The notes beneath the pieces are model-generated. The model ran no database searches and had not been told where the DNA came from. It was given only the letters and a program-made list of their open reading frames with translations. Shown here in pieces: positions 23,480 through 35,955 of a DNA stretch of 64,000 nucleotides. Origin of the DNA: Porogramme epimiltina (Eukaryota; Basidiomycota; Agaricomycetes; Polyporales; Polyporaceae); assembly GCA_900155495.1 (NCBI GenBank), contig FTLJ01000046.1, positions 104,437-168,436 of the forward strand. Reading direction: 5' to 3'. Each line of letters begins with the position of its first letter. Positions within the stretch are counted from its first letter, which is position 1. The position numbers and the translations under genes were made by a program.

Positions 23480-26400
23480 TCCCTGGCCGACGGATACCAT
23501 CACAAATAGAGAATGGTCTCGGTTCGTGACCCCACTGAGTTGCTGTCTGAGCCGCTCGCAGGCCGAACCTGAGAAAAGGTCCGCGAAGTTAGGATATGAA
23601 TTGTAATAGATGACATCCCCCCGGTGTGTCTACTGTTGGGGCAGAATCTTGCAACTTGCTCGGCTGCGGAACTTTTGCCTATGGTGGTAACCTCCACCGA
23701 GGGCGACTTTGATGCCAGGAACTCGATGCCGCCTGTAGAACCTGCGACATCTAGCTGCTAAAACATAAAACCGTGATGTTTCTGCGCAAGTGAAGATCGA
23801 GGGGCAATTTGTCGAAGGTGGAGAACAAAGACGCACGGGATACGATAACATTCAACTTTGTATTAGTGATTCCGGTGAGCTTCGGTATGTCGTGATGCTA
23901 GCTATCTCAATTGGCGGAATTCTACGGTTGGTAGAGTTGGTTGTCAGTTGAGGAGGTCCGCACGTCCCTGATGGCTAGGCCGTAGCTCGGCTTACCGCGA
24001 GGTTCAGGCGACGCATCTTGACTGTCCTGAGAGCGAAGATCGGACGAGCCCGCGACGGAGCAGGCCCTGGTCACTTGTAATAAGATCCGTCCATAGCTGG
24101 ACTGCGAGCACGGCTCACTGCACGCCAGCCTCTAATCCGAGTCATGAGTCTACGCAGGAGGGCTTGGGGGAGTACCAAAAAAGACAAGCGCCTTGATACC
24201 GGTTCGGCCGCCGGCGTCGTCCGAGACGGCCGAGGCTGCCGAGCGCGGTCGAGCGCAGCCCGTCGTTCGTCTTGCGCCCTGCTCGCTTGTCATGCGCTCT
24301 GCTTCTCCCGCCTCTGTTTCGCTCGCTTGGCCTGTCGTAGCCACCTTCTCTCTACATAGCAATACATCCTTGACCTCAAAGCGACTGCGCCCAAGGTTCT
24401 GAGGTCTGCTGTTGATCCCGGGATGCAGGTATTCGGCCTCAGTCGCGTTCTGGGACCTGCCGCCTCTCCAAGGTGATCCAAGGTGGCGCCCATGTCAACG
24501 TCGGAGCCTACTACCCCATGTTGCTATCCAGCAACCAAGTAGCTCATGAGCACAAGCTCATCGGTATGCGCCTGATTTGTCGCGCTCTCATCCATGTCAA
24601 CCAACTAACATCTGCTTCGCTGTGCTGTTCTCCGAGTCTCCCGTCAGCCCTCTCCCCACGGCGACGGGCGTGTCCCTTGCCCCATTCCCGGCGCATACCA
24701 GCAGAGGTCCCACATGGCGCAGAACGTCGACTCACTTGCGCACCTGACAACATGATGCGCGTCATTACGGTCGTCGCGTCAGAGACAGCGCGTCTCTGCC
24801 TGGTGTTGGGGTCTCCCCCTCATCTTTCGCAGGACACTGCGAACAGGATCTGGCCCGTTGGGGTTAGATGCGCGCCGGCCCGTAGGGACCCCGGGAGCCT
24901 GGGTCGTCGTAGCGATCTATCGAGATCTAGTCCCATTGGAGGCAGGATTATGTGGGCGAGGAGGGCACGGATCGAGGGTTGGTGGGGGCGCGGGGCCCAA
25001 GGATACCTGTAGTGACGGACGGAGCATGCGGGGCCGGGGAGAAAATGGGTACCCTGGATACAGGTGCGTACTCCCTCATTTTTGCACGCCTTTTCCCTCA
25101 CCTGCAGTGCCCAGCTCGCGTGTCTGGGAGGTTCTTCGTTGAAAGGATGGCTCGGCCCCATCCGCCCACCGCCGCACAATGTTTTTCCATCAATCTGAAT
25201 GTGCCAGCTAAGCTCGTCGCTTTTTACAATACATTGTCTGCGCTATCAACAAGAGCGCACACCGCACTCTCCAAATGTCGCCGTTTCCCCATAGGCAGTC
25301 ATCTTGTCCCTCCGCACGTCCATGTCCCCTGTCTTGCCCTGCTACCCGCATTCCACCTATGCCGGTGGAAGCGCACGCACCCACTTACCGCACCGCAATC
25401 CCACGTCAAAATACGCGCTTCGTGGTCTCTTGCGACGTACATTGAGGCGTCGACCCGAGCTCCAGCGGACCAGACAGCGACGGCTCAATCGCCTCCTTCC
25501 ACCGTCGGCACCCGAATGTCTCGAGAAGCACCCATTGACCCACATGACGACGGCGCGCTGAGCATGGAGGGCATTGTCAAACCGTCCCGCTATCATCCCC
25601 TCCTATGGGTACCTTCGCTTTGAGGCAGAAAACGGTGTTATTGGGAGCCTGGCATCCGCGCTGCAGCGATGCGCTATATGTGCTGTGTCGCTGCTATCGG
25701 CTGGTGGGTACCGCCGAATGTCCTAGTTTTCGTCGGGGTACCGTGCTCACATTCGTGCGTGCCCTCTGCAGGACATAGTATGACTCAAAGACAACGGACG
25801 AAGTGCGACAGCCATCACTCGATCCGAGTCTGAATATGTGCGCCATATGTTGTCCGCGCACCGGTTTCATTCGATTACACAGGTGATGTCTGCGTGTCCT
25901 CCAACGCATATGCTGGTCAGTCTTGCACGTGTGTTCGTCTCTCTCGTCTCACCCCCCTCCCCCCTAATGCGCGCATTTTCCTGGTTTTTCATTTGATCGC
26001 GGACAACGCCAATATGGCCAAGTGCGCCCAGTGATCCCTGTGGGCCAGTATTTCTGTAGATGCTTCCGCGCGTTCCGTACGGGCCATTCCTGCCAGCCTC
26101 GATTATAAATTTCCTACCAGGCGCAAAAACCACCGGCAATTTACTCAGACTCGGGGGCGTGCATCGTTTTAGTATTCTGGTGAGCTCAAAATTGTCGCGT
26201 GCGTGCTTCCCCCCTTCCATCACTTTCTTTCATTACACTTATCCGCCTCATAATTCTTGTCACGAGATGTGCAATCTCAGACAGACAGTAATACATGAAC
26301 TTACCATCCGACCTCCATCGCAGAGCCACAGTCCTGGATGCAAAGTCATGTCACATTGAACCGGGATGTTTCCTTTTGATTCCTCAATGCCTACTTTCTG

Positions 26401-27232
26401 ATCCTTCTATGCATAGTCTGCTGTAAAGCAAGGCGTTCACAGCTCGGGCGGGTAGCGTGGGGCTTATAAGACGGGATAAGGGCTATGTGAGATCTATGTA
26501 TATATGTACGTCATGTAGCTTCGATCAATATACCTAGGCATCCTTATCTCGCCCTGCAGCCCTCTCCCACCTTCGCCCATGGCTCAACCCTCATTATCGT
26601 ATTGAGTAGACTGGTCGCTGGTCCAACGCTCACAGCAAGCACCAAACCAAATCTCGACGATGGAGAGTCGGGACTGAGAGGACTCCTCTAAGGCTCAAGG
26701 GCCTCGTAAAATACACCCTCCCTATCTCCTCGTTGTATCTACGCTCCCACGCTAGTCCTGCATCAATGTGCGAAAACGGCTACAGCTCAGCCTACCCATA
26801 TACGTTCAACTGCGTGGTCTCCACCGTCTATTCTTGGACTAACCCCTGGTGCTTTGATCTCGTATGTCCTTCCTCCACAATACAAACATTCAAGCTTGAT
26901 TATATCCCTCGCACGAATATGTATTCCTAGCAATTTATTTCCCCACTGCCACTGAATATACCGAGTACGCCCTCACTTCAATAATTCCACAACTACAAAC
27001 CGCTAGTCAGGTAATTCAAGTAAAATACTGACTCCAACCCAAGAAGCGTATAGACCACCGGAAATGGAGACGAACCCATTGCAGGAGCGACACCCCAAAA
27101 ATGATGGAGAAAGAGAGATTAGGGGCATAAGAAGTATACCCATGGCTATGGAACAACGGACAGAACAGCGGGGAGTTGGCCTCCGCGCCTGTTCTATACA
27201 GTTGACACGCCCCAATAGGTCACTACCTACAC
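23480..27232. repeat. Spacer between copies F and G
   Basis: It holds the upstream block (23560-23990), GC-rich block (24190-24300), the catgagcacaagctcatcgg block (24540-25000), and a block at 25070-25760 closest to 12600-13340, which shares the words cctcacctgca, tgggaggttc and gaatgtctcgagaag. From 25760 to 26730 nothing is recognised. The stretch 26730-27230 is 3' flank and closely matches 35550-35950 (atgatggagaaagagagattaggg). Confidence 0.5.
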
Positions 27233-29029
27233 CTAGACCTCGAGAGACGATGTTACAATGTCGAGCATGTCATCTTCCATGCCACTGACCCCGCCTGCCT
27301 CTTCGTTCTCGAGCATTCTATCTTGCATATGCCCTGTACTCGGTTGAACGGAAGGCCTAGCAGCGCGCGGGGCGGCGACAAAGCTCGGGAGGGTGTTCCC
27401 AGAGTACGACGAGATGAATGCAGGGTCGTTAGAGTCGGCTTTGACGGACCGGAAGTTGGCTTGCTGGAGGTCGATGAGAAACCGGGAGATGAGGACTGCT
27501 GTCACCCTGTGCGATGACGATATAGTGTGAAAATGCAGTGAGCGTCCCGGAATACAGAGGGACAAGGAGCATCAGCGTACGGCGTGGTGAAAACGATAAT
27601 ATTGCTCCCATTCTCAGGACCCGCCCCCTGGTTGAATATCTGCACAGGAATTGTCAAGAGGTTCCAAATGTAATGTGAGTTTCAGGGAAACTCACCGATG
27701 TCAAAGAGAACGTTAGGTGCAAAATATTGAGTATGAGAAGCGATCTACAGGCTGCGTGAATACCATACAGAGGCCTCACAGGATGCAACGCCCTTGATAT
27801 ATCGATGAACGTACACAAAATATAGGGTCCCTACAGCACGCGGGTGTTTCAGATCATTCTTTAGATCGCAAAGGATATCACATGCTTACCATCACGCAAG
27901 AATACGTCCGTCAGTGACACGCGGCGGCGCATAAGCAATCCTTTCCTCCGAGGTGCTCCGAGAAATAGCTCCCGCCATGTGACGGCAATCACGAGCGCAT
28001 CCGCCGCGATGAGAGAGCCTCGGGAGGCAATGAGCCCTGAGCAAGTCGTCAATTCAGATGACGTAAACCGAGGCAGCTGGTTCTACGCACAGCTATGATT
28101 TACGACGTGAGTTCACGCTGCAAACATTGGTAGGACAACGAGCTCACCCAATATATACCTGCGCAGAAGGAGCGAGGTCGACTGCCATGCAGCCAAACAC
28201 AGGGTCGACATATCCGCTCAATCCAAATGCAAGCCAAGCCTGAGAGTGTGCATATACCACGTTTTGAGAACGAACGTTACTTCTCTAAGATGTAAAAGGA
28301 CGCTCACGACGTTCACGGCCAGAGGACCGAGAGAGAGGAGCAAGATGAGGGCGGAGAACAGCCTGGAGCTAGTAAGAGCGAATGCTCGCATGGCAGAGAA
28401 CACTAAGTGACTGATTTTCAGTAGGATGTCCGGCAGAGTACGATTTCAGGCGTCGCTTACCTGCCGGGGGTATGAACGTAGCGTAATCCACAAGGGTATA
28501 TGCCCATTGTATGTTACTGCAACTGGAGTGTCTACTGTCATCTCCTGAGACAACACAATTGGCTGGGAGACACATAACTTACACCTACGGAGGAGCGAGA
28601 ACGTCAGTTCACATGGAATTTTTAGCACGCAAGTCATTCAGACTTACTTCATCAGTCAAGGATGTATCAAAGAGAGGTACCAGAAACAATGCAGACTCCA
28701 CGAGTATGAGGTATCTATTTATGAGAAAGAGCACGGCTGCACCCGAAGGCTTGTACCTCCAGAACAGGCAGACTTCGTGGTCGGTAGTGATAAGGTGCTC
28801 GAAGAAGACGAATGCTATAAGGATATGGCTGTCGGAGTTGTGATCTACACACGAGCACTGAGGGTCTACTGACCTGACGCTGAGACGGAGACATAGTGAT
28901 CTACAAGTCTGCGACAGTGTGTGGTCAGAGTTAAATGGATAGTGACGGTGGAAGTTGCGTTACTCACAAACTGTCAAAAAAACTGACGATTGTGGCTATG
29001 TAGCCTGCCGCTGCTGGGTCGCTGGACAT
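27233..29029 (-). CDS. DUF6533-family seven-TM membrane protein, array copy G
   Basis: Exon 1 (28968-29029) reads MSSDPAAAGYIATIVSFFDS with a GTGAGT donor; the microexon is LVDHYVSVSAS with GTCAGT. The signature exon in the 28640-28810 region reads HLITTDHEVCLF and MNRYLILVESA-like sequence on the minus strand. Further exons give CSNIQWAYTLVDYATFIPPAG, FSAMRAFALTSSRLFSALIL, GLIASRGSLIAADALVIAVTW and a loop with NGSNIIVFTTPYA. The last exon reads VTAVLISRFLIDLQQANFRS and ends VTSSLEV, stop at 27233. About 390 residues. No frameshift found. To its right lies the unrelated heptahelical gene at 29983. Confidence 0.78.
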
Positions 29030-29079
29030 TTTCACTAGATGGGAGATTGCTGAGATGTTACAGAGAGAGTTGGTGTCTC

Positions 29080-29085
29080 ATATAT
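29080..29085 (-). promoter_or_regulatory. TATA box of copy G
   Basis: The minus strand reads CCATGGAATATATGAGA about 51 bases before the start at 29029. Confidence 0.5.
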
Positions 29086-29679
29086 TCCATGGCTGACGGA
29101 TCCCATCACAAATGCCCTCTATTCGCGACTTTAGTGGGTTGCTGTCTGGGTTACTGCTCGCAGTTGTCGACAGGTGTACGAGGAGTCATAGCGATGCTGG
29201 ATCCTGCACCTGCAGATTGACCATCCATGGCGCTATGGTTTTCACTTGCATACTGCGATGATCCAATTGTTCAAGAAGCTACGGTAACCCAACTACGGTC
29301 GCTTCGTACGCTCCCTCAGATGCGTCATGGTGCCGCAGTGATTATCGAGCGCGCATCTCAGTAAGTAGTAGGCACCGCCTATGCATCACGTACACTGATG
29401 CCCCCGTTTTCACTGGCGTGGCACACATGAATGTTCAGTACGAAACCCCCATTTCACTGCGCATGCATCGTGAGAATGTGAGCTACTGTAACAATGAGAG
29501 TGTACAACAGGTATGTAAAGCACAGCACAGGCATCCGTATGGGAGCTTCGAGTCCACGGTGGTCCAGTGGATCCGGCCTCGAAGACTGTCACGGTCAGCC
29601 GGTTATAGTCACTCGCATCGATATCAAACATACAGAGTCTAACTATGCCCATGCTAAGCGAGACGCGGTATACGTGTCG
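29086..29679. other. Spacer upstream of copy G
   Basis: Nothing is recognised. The first 100 bases match the region upstream of copy F (gacggat-ccatcacaaat). No coding frame is supported. Confidence 0.4.
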
Positions 29680-32165
29680 TCGTCTCTCCTATCTCGTTCC
29701 TCCACTAATATTTATCTATCTCGTCGTGGTGTCATGATCCGCACAGGCCCAGCAGGCTTCAACAGCATCACTTCTGACGGGCATGTACCTCCTAGGTCTC
29801 TTGAGGCAGGCCTCCTCCATACTGACCAATGTTTCTTAGGATGCGGACGGAAATCCGTCGACGTCACGTACAATGATACCCCGTCGAGAGGGGTTGTCGA
29901 TGTATGATCCCTGTCACCAGCTATTCGCGAGTCTCTGTCCATGTGTTGCAATGCAGTTATTCCAAGACATCGGTTTGACACTTCACGGAACACTGTCCTC
30001 CGCAGGAAACACACCATCGGGATCCGCAAAGCGCATAGAACTGGATTCGGAAATCATTTCGTCGATTGGAGAACGGTTGAGGTTTACGAGTGTGATTATC
30101 AGCATTGGATAACCTGCCTGTGGAATTGGCAATGTCAAAATGGTCCACAGTGAGCCTAATGTAGATAAGCACGTACGACCAAGTATACCATGACTCCTCG
30201 GAGGAATATGTAACCACAATATAGAAACCAGCCAGGGATATTCCCGTGAAGAATGGTATCGTAAAGCTCGACAGTGACGACAAGTAGCTTTGAGAAGTGA
30301 ATTATGTCGACTTTCGAGAGTTTAGATGTTTTCGTGAGTGGCTCACCCAAAGCAGACAGTATCCAATGCCTGATTCAATAACCAATAGGAGAATTTTCAC
30401 AGTTTGGGAGGAGTTAGAACCCGACCCGGACAGCGTATGTTTCATTACGTTACGATGTTCCCTGTTCCATGCACTATCAGTTATTGTTCTCAACAAGTTA
30501 CTGGGGATTGAAATAACCATACCGCGCTTTGTAATATATGAGAGACGTCGCCGTGACGTTGCTCGTGAGGGAAAGGCAGAAGCATGCGGCTCCAAATCTG
30601 TCCAAAGCGTAGAGCTGGGGTCCATGGTTCAAAATAAACCCGACGTTGAGTATTCCAGAGTTGTGTGTCGCAACAGATCCAAGTGCTATACAAGCACAGG
30701 TGTGCCTCTCGTTACTACAGTGAAAGCGGGATGCGCATTTCGAACGTACCTAGAGTTGCAGCCAAAATTATTGCGCAGCAGCATCTCACGTAGTAGTTTC
30801 TTGCCCACAGCACGTAGGCTCTCCACCATACAATAGAGTCACCCACAAAAATCTGCATGAAAAGCTGTGAGCTACCCAGAATGCACTGTACCAAACTCAT
30901 GGTACTTACGTTGATAGTGAGGGTTGCTGTCGATATCTGAGATTGACGAACTTGAACGGCTTCCCCCCAGTTTGTAGTAGGGAGGTATACCAGAACCAAC
31001 GAGTAGAGATTTACATAGGAAGATAAGCACACAGTGAAGTGAATGCACGCGGCTATGTACAGCACCGCAACGGAGAGTAACATAACGCGTCTCGAACGGC
31101 GGTGTATGCCGTTCCGTCTATAGAGTTGACTTGTCAGTAGCAATGAGGGACATTCCTAAGAATCGATACTGACAGCAAGAAGAAGATAGTCGCAGAAGCA
31201 AGCATACTGAGGATACCTTTGGCACGCTTGCGTCAGCATATCCTCATTGGCGGAGGCAGAAAGCAATAACGAACCAAGGAAGATGGAGGACGTAATGATT
31301 GTACTCATTTGCATTCTGGCAATGGGGTCCGTAGAAACCCATGCCACGATGCTCCGTGCTCGAGTGCCCATGGCTGGATGGATGGAGGAAGGAAAGGGTG
31401 ACCACCGAGGTTGAATCTCTGGGGATCATATTTGGAGGTACTTAACGGATGCTCGCATGCGGTTGCATACTCGTGAGGTTGTGGTCTTCGTCGAACAACC
31501 AGAAATACAAACCTCCAACGGTCACTCAGTGGCATGAAGCTCTCAATGTAGATGACACAACCGACACCGAAGACCACACACCACCCCGAAATAAGCACGT
31601 ATCCATGAAAAGTGGAGACCTTAAGTCCCCATGAGTAAAGGATAGGGTACGCACTTGTCATTCATCTTGTTCTCTGCCGCAGCCACCGCATGGCACTACG
31701 GCGCCGCGGTGGATATAAGAAACAATCTCGACTATTTCCTTGGCATACTCGTTGCGCCTCATACCCACAAGACGTCTACGTCATGGTCTCAAGGTTTCAA
31801 AACCTTCCATCTGCCAGGAAGACGGTAGGATGGTGGCCAAGCAACGCGCCGCTGCTACGTGGCTCAACGGATTCAGCGAAATAGGAATTGAAAGTCTAAG
31901 ACGTGATAAATGTATCTCTATAGGAGCGGCTTTGACTCGAATGATACCTACCACTGACTGTGACTCCTAGAAATACTTGAAGTTACTGCTTCGTGTACAG
32001 GGAGGGTCCTAAGCTGCAGCAAATGCATGGTCGGGTAAGTGAAGTACAATCTTAGAAATCCCATTGACGTTGTAGTCGACGTACATCATAACCGGTCTCC
32101 CGGCAGCCGCATCTTTATCACTGTTCGAGATGCCCTGTTATTCATCCAATCTCCGGAGGTCTTGT
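29680..32165. repeat. Segmental duplication, left copy
   Basis: This block corresponds to 39290-41765. It includes the heptahelical gene, about 300 bases of its 3' flank and about 800 bases of 5' flank. Shared words at the right end include cgttcgagatgcc and atctccggaggtc; at the left end, cccgtcgag. Divergence is clear, so the duplication is not recent. Confidence 0.7.
29983..31371 (-). CDS. Heptahelical membrane protein H, unnamed basidiomycete family
   Basis: The start at 31371 gives MGTRARSIVAWVSTDPIARM. Exons then read ILSMLASATIFFLL, RRSRRVMLLSVAVLYIAAC, FVGDSIVWWRAYVLWARNYY and GAACFCLSLTSNVTATSLIY. Next come KILLLVIESGIGYCLLW, VTVELYDTILHGNIPGWFLY and MLIITLVNLNRSPIDEM, with the stop at 29983. 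The GDSIVWWRAYVLW motif and the VIESG helix are typical of a large uncharacterised family of seven-TM proteins in Agaricomycetes; I know no assigned function. About 330 residues. One acceptor (before the TATSLI exon) has lost its AG at 30657, but an AG 29 bases upstream keeps frame. The upstream region 31400-31660 is also conserved with its twin and may hold a leader exon. Confidence 0.65.
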
Positions 32166-32360
32166 CGCTGCGACCATGTTCGATTGGATAGATCGAAGTT
32201 GGAATAGTCTCAGATATTTGCCGTCTACTTTGGGAAACACGGAAATCGCTCACTAAAATGTATCGCTTGTCGTGCGGCTCATGGCACTCGTGATATGCTC
32301 CATATGGTGTCTTTGAACTGGAATCCTTCATAAACCGATCAATATTGCTCAGTCCTTTAA

Positions 32361-32373
32361 GGGGGGGGGGGGG
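32361..32373. repeat. Poly-G tract of 13
   Basis: Thirteen consecutive G residues after cctttaa. It is a simple homopolymer whose true length may be uncertain for sequencing reasons. Confidence 0.9.
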
Positions 32374-33990
32374 TATGACCGGGCGGTGTTGGTCAGGTTG
32401 GGTCCGGATAAGCTGGAACTCGTGAAGGGTGGCATTTCCATTTGGAGCTAGAACTTCCCTTTATTTCGAGCCTGGTGCAAACATTGTAGTGACAGGTCAT
32501 GATCATCCGTGAAGACTTTACGGAGGATCAAGAGACCGAGAATCTGGTGTCGTTGTGTGGCGACCTGCACTGGTAGAACGGCTCAAGAGGTAAATGAAAC
32601 GCATCGCTGCACTCTGCTCAAGGACGGGATGGACCGCAGCAAATATATAGATAAGACAATATGCCAGAGCGAATCATAGGAGGTGGCGGTTATGGGAAGC
32701 AAAGGGCCTGGATGGGAAGGTCTTCTTAGGAGCGACGGCTCCGTCCAACTTTGTACGAGTCGCTGTGGAGGATGTCAAAGTATTGGGTCACTTGAGTGAG
32801 GATGACCGGACGTCATCGATCATGATGGGTAGATGCCTACCCGCTTGGCTCGCTATAAAGCTCAGGCGACGGGCTCTGGAAGTAAATACGTGCGTGTTCT
32901 CGCGGTGTGAGGATCTGGTGTGTTCTCATCCGAGCAAGGTGCTTCTGAGATCGGTCCAACTCTGAATGTGTCGACTGGCTGGCCGAACGACTGAGGACTA
33001 CCGGCTATCACCGGGCCGGGAGCGCCACACCCGGCAGCCGGAGACTTGGCCGAGCCTCAGGCGCCCTGATCGGCAACACATGCCGCTTCAGCGTCTCCCT
33101 GTTCACTTCGGGGGATTCTATCCCTCTCCGCACCGCAGCTTGTCCTCCGCCTCTTGCTCCACTGCTCCGTTTGCGCGCATTATGGACCAGGCGTAGCCAC
33201 ACTCCTCCTACCTCAAAATACGCCTTAGAACTCAAACGACCACAACATGTTCTGCCCGCCTGCGATCATCGGATACAGCTGTTGGTCGGGTCCTGCGCCC
33301 GCCGCCACCCCTTGGCGGCACATCTCCACGTAGGCATGTGTCAGTGACATCCACATATCATATCGCGGGGTTATCTCCTGAGAGTATATCCATAGGTGCG
33401 CACTTGGGTAGCCACATCCAACTGTCATTGCCATCCCGCCAACTTCTGCCTCGCCGCATCCCGCTCTCTTTTTAGCTCTCCTCCACGAGGATACGCGATG
33501 CACACCGGTCGAGGCCCCACACGGCACAGAGAATCACCCATCCTCCGGATCTCACAGCGAAGGAGCGTGTCAACTGCGCTGTCAACTCGGGGATAGCAGG
33601 CCCCCTGTTGGCGTCGACACTGGGATGAAGACCCGGTGCTACGATCTCACCGCATCTGGCCGCAGGCGCTACGAACAGGATCTAGCCGACCGAAGGGAGA
33701 TGTGGGCCGACTAGTAGGGGTCCTTCGGCCTCCAATCGGCCCAAAATCCAATCCCACAGAAGGCAGATTGGCGCGGGCAAGGGTTGAGGGTTGGTGGGGT
33801 GCCGCGTGCGGAGGGTGCAGGACACTTGGGGACCTCGGGGCGGGGAGACAATGGGCATCGTCGATTCAGGTCCGTTGTCCCTCGTTCGCTACGTGCTCTC
33901 TGCCCTCATGTGTGGTCTCATAGTCCACGCCGCTTGACTGCTCCTCGCTACAAGATAAGCCGGTTCTTCATGTCAACGCTCTCTCCGAAT

Positions 33991-34208
33991 ACATCAAGCG
34001 AAGGGCAAGATGGTCTTGTATGCGAGGCCGTTTCTCTTTCATTCAGGCTCGCAGATCGGCGCTATGACGCGCGTCGCGAAGTATGTTCGAGCTCATGTTA
34101 TATCCTTCTGGTGGGTTTCTTTTCGCTTTCCCACAACCGAGTCTCTCATGGACTCGGGTTTTCCAGCATGGCGCTGACAACGTGTTGCGCGATGCGACGC
34201 ACACTTGA
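33991..34208 (+). pseudogene. Conserved two-exon + strand remnant, copy 2
   Basis: This is the partner of 20431-20657. The first frame (33991-34080) reads TSSEGQDGLVCEAVSLSFRL then ADRRYDARRE, with a GTATGT donor. After 86 bases a TTTTCCAG acceptor leads to HGADNVLRDATHT and a stop at 34208. The ATG of copy 1 is ACA here, but an in-frame ATG lies 24 bases upstream. The word tcttgtatgcgaggccgtttctctt is shared nearly exactly by both copies. Product unknown. Confidence 0.4.
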
Positions 34209-34455
34209 CCAGCACCCCACGCCCCTCGTCACTCCAGCATCCCCCGAGACCGCCGGTGTCGCCTGCAGCCCGGTGGGCCTGTCCAGTTTTCTTGACCTCA
34301 CTCTACTCCAGCTCGACGCTGTGACGGCGGCGCTCTTTTCCGTACTTCACACTCGTGTGCCATTATGCAACTTGTACTTCGTTTAGAGCCACATCCTGAA
34401 TTGAAGTCCTAATCTACGACTATATGCCGGCCCCTACGTCTTCACCAGCTTCAAC

Positions 34456-34950
34456 CTACGCCTCGTCGACGCTGAGACCGGGTACGCCCACGCCTAGGGG
34501 GCTCCCTTCGCCGCGGTCGACACCATCACTCTCCGGGCCCTCGTCAACATCGACGGGCCCCTCCTGAGGCCTTGCGGCTGTAGCAGCTCTGTTCGCACCA
34601 TAGGCGGCCACGAAGCTTGGCAGTGTGTTCGCAGAGTGTGTGAAGTAGAGCGGATCGTCTATGTCGACCTTTACAGAGCGGAGGTTGGCTTCCTGGAGGT
34701 TGATTAGGAAGCGGGAGACAAGAATCACGGCGACGTTGTGCGATGGGTTGCAGTACGCCGTGCGGAACGTAAGCAGAAGGAATGGCACCTTACCGCGTGG
34801 TGAACGTGGCAAGGGTTATCTTTCGACAAGAAGGCGACAACATATGGTCAGAGTAGAATGAGGGATACCAGGGTACTATGATGCCTACAAAGTGTCAAAA
34901 CTCACGATTATCGAGACGTTATTCGCGGTCACGACAGGGTCACTAGACAT
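34456..34950 (-). pseudogene. DUF6533 fragment I: first exon fused to last exons
   Basis: Exon 1 (34889-34950) reads MSSDPVVTANNVSIIVSFDT. Intron 1 is still recognisable, with tatggtcagagtagaatg as in other copies. It then runs into half of the loop exon (ITLATFTT) and the last exon VAVILVSRFLINLQEANLRS, with a stop at 34456. The microexon acceptor is destroyed, the exon 1 donor is GTAGGC instead of GTAAGT, and everything from the microexon to the loop exon is missing. The join lies near 34825, where the tttcgacaag of a microexon start abuts a loop exon. This is an internal deletion of about 1.3 kb relative to sister copies and cannot make the family protein. The last-exon frame is still open. 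Confidence 0.8.
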
Positions 34951-35016
34951 TCTGACGTGACTGGAGAGCCTGGGGAGATGATTTGCCGGCGGAAGAGCTC
35001 GCATCATGACATTGAC

Positions 35017-35022
35017 TTATAT
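35017..35022 (-). promoter_or_regulatory. TATA box of fragment I
   Basis: The minus strand reads CCATGGGGGATATAAGTC, 67 bases before the ATG at 34950. The promoter is kept although the gene body is gone. Confidence 0.5.
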
Positions 35023-35955
35023 CCCCCATGGCCGAGCAATGAGCACATAGTGGTATCCCGTCAAGCCCCTGCGGAGATTCTGGCTGGGATGCTCATGCTC
35101 CTAAGATCATGGACTTTGAGGGGTATGGATTGCGTAGCCGCAGGTCTCGGAAGGTGCAGACGTGAGAGCTAGGGGTTGCAGGCTCCATTCGGGTAATCCG
35201 AGAGACCCGTGAGCATTGTTCACCACTGATTCCTGTTTCCCCTGGGGTTAGATCCGCATAAAGAAACCTGGCCGGAATGCTTGCGAGGCCCACGATGAGC
35301 GGTGACGCTGAGACGCACAACTGAAAAAACGAAGACGCGCGGCTAGGCTCGTCCCCAGCCCGCTCGGCCCGTTCGGCGTGAGGGGAGTTCAAACTCAGAC
35401 GTGCGCTCGCCGGACGCGAATTGGTCCAAATCCACACTCCGATGATCCCACTCCCAATTTGGGGTGCTCCCTTGCTGACTGGTCTCTCTAAGTCACAGCC
35501 GCCAGAACAAGCGCCCGTGCCGCTCCCTCGACTTACGAGTCACGACGTTCCGCGTTCAACCAATCTCTACTCTTGGACCACCCCCGGTCTTTGATATCGT
35601 GTGTCACACAACACGGATAATCACCCATCTTTGCATCCTTCGCCCGAATGTGTAGTAATCCTAACAATTCATTACCGTCTTGCAACTGAGTACACTGAGC
35701 TGACCCTCATTTCAATCATTTACCATTGGAAAACACTGTTCAAGTAATTAAAGCACGATACCATATTATATACAAGAAGCGCATACACCACAGCAAATAG
35801 ACGAACACAGTCCACGAGAAAAATGCGCAAAAATGATGCAGAAAGAGAGAATAGGGGCACAAGAAACAAAAGCATATGAAGGGCTATGGAACAACGGACA
35901 AGACCACTGAGTGTTGGCCTATACATGTTGATGGCGCCTCCCAGAAGGTCACGAC
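35023..35955. other. Spacer between fragment I and copy K
   Basis: The right half (35550-35950) is the conserved 3' flank of copy K, matching 26800-27230. In the left half, 35090-35440 shows nothing recognisable. No gene is supported. Confidence 0.45.

Larger units (their letters stand above)
31372..34455. other. Spacer between gene H and fragment I
   Basis: From 31372 to 32165 it belongs to the duplicated block. A run of 13 G lies at 32361-32373. The region 32700-33000 resembles the end of the upstream block (cttggctcgctataaagctcagg). GC-rich and catcgg-type blocks lie at 33000-33780, and a two-exon remnant at 33991-34208. No intact gene is supported. Confidence 0.45.

Noticed and set aside
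10850..26400. Recurring spacer blocks considered as a CRISPR or satellite array.
   Set aside because: Blocks are long, diverged and kilobases apart, with no short regular repeat-spacer structure; the host is a fungus.
32361..32373. Thirteen-G tract considered as a regulatory or quadruplex element.
   Set aside because: A single homopolymer with no partner runs and uncertain length; more likely simple slippage or a sequencing effect.
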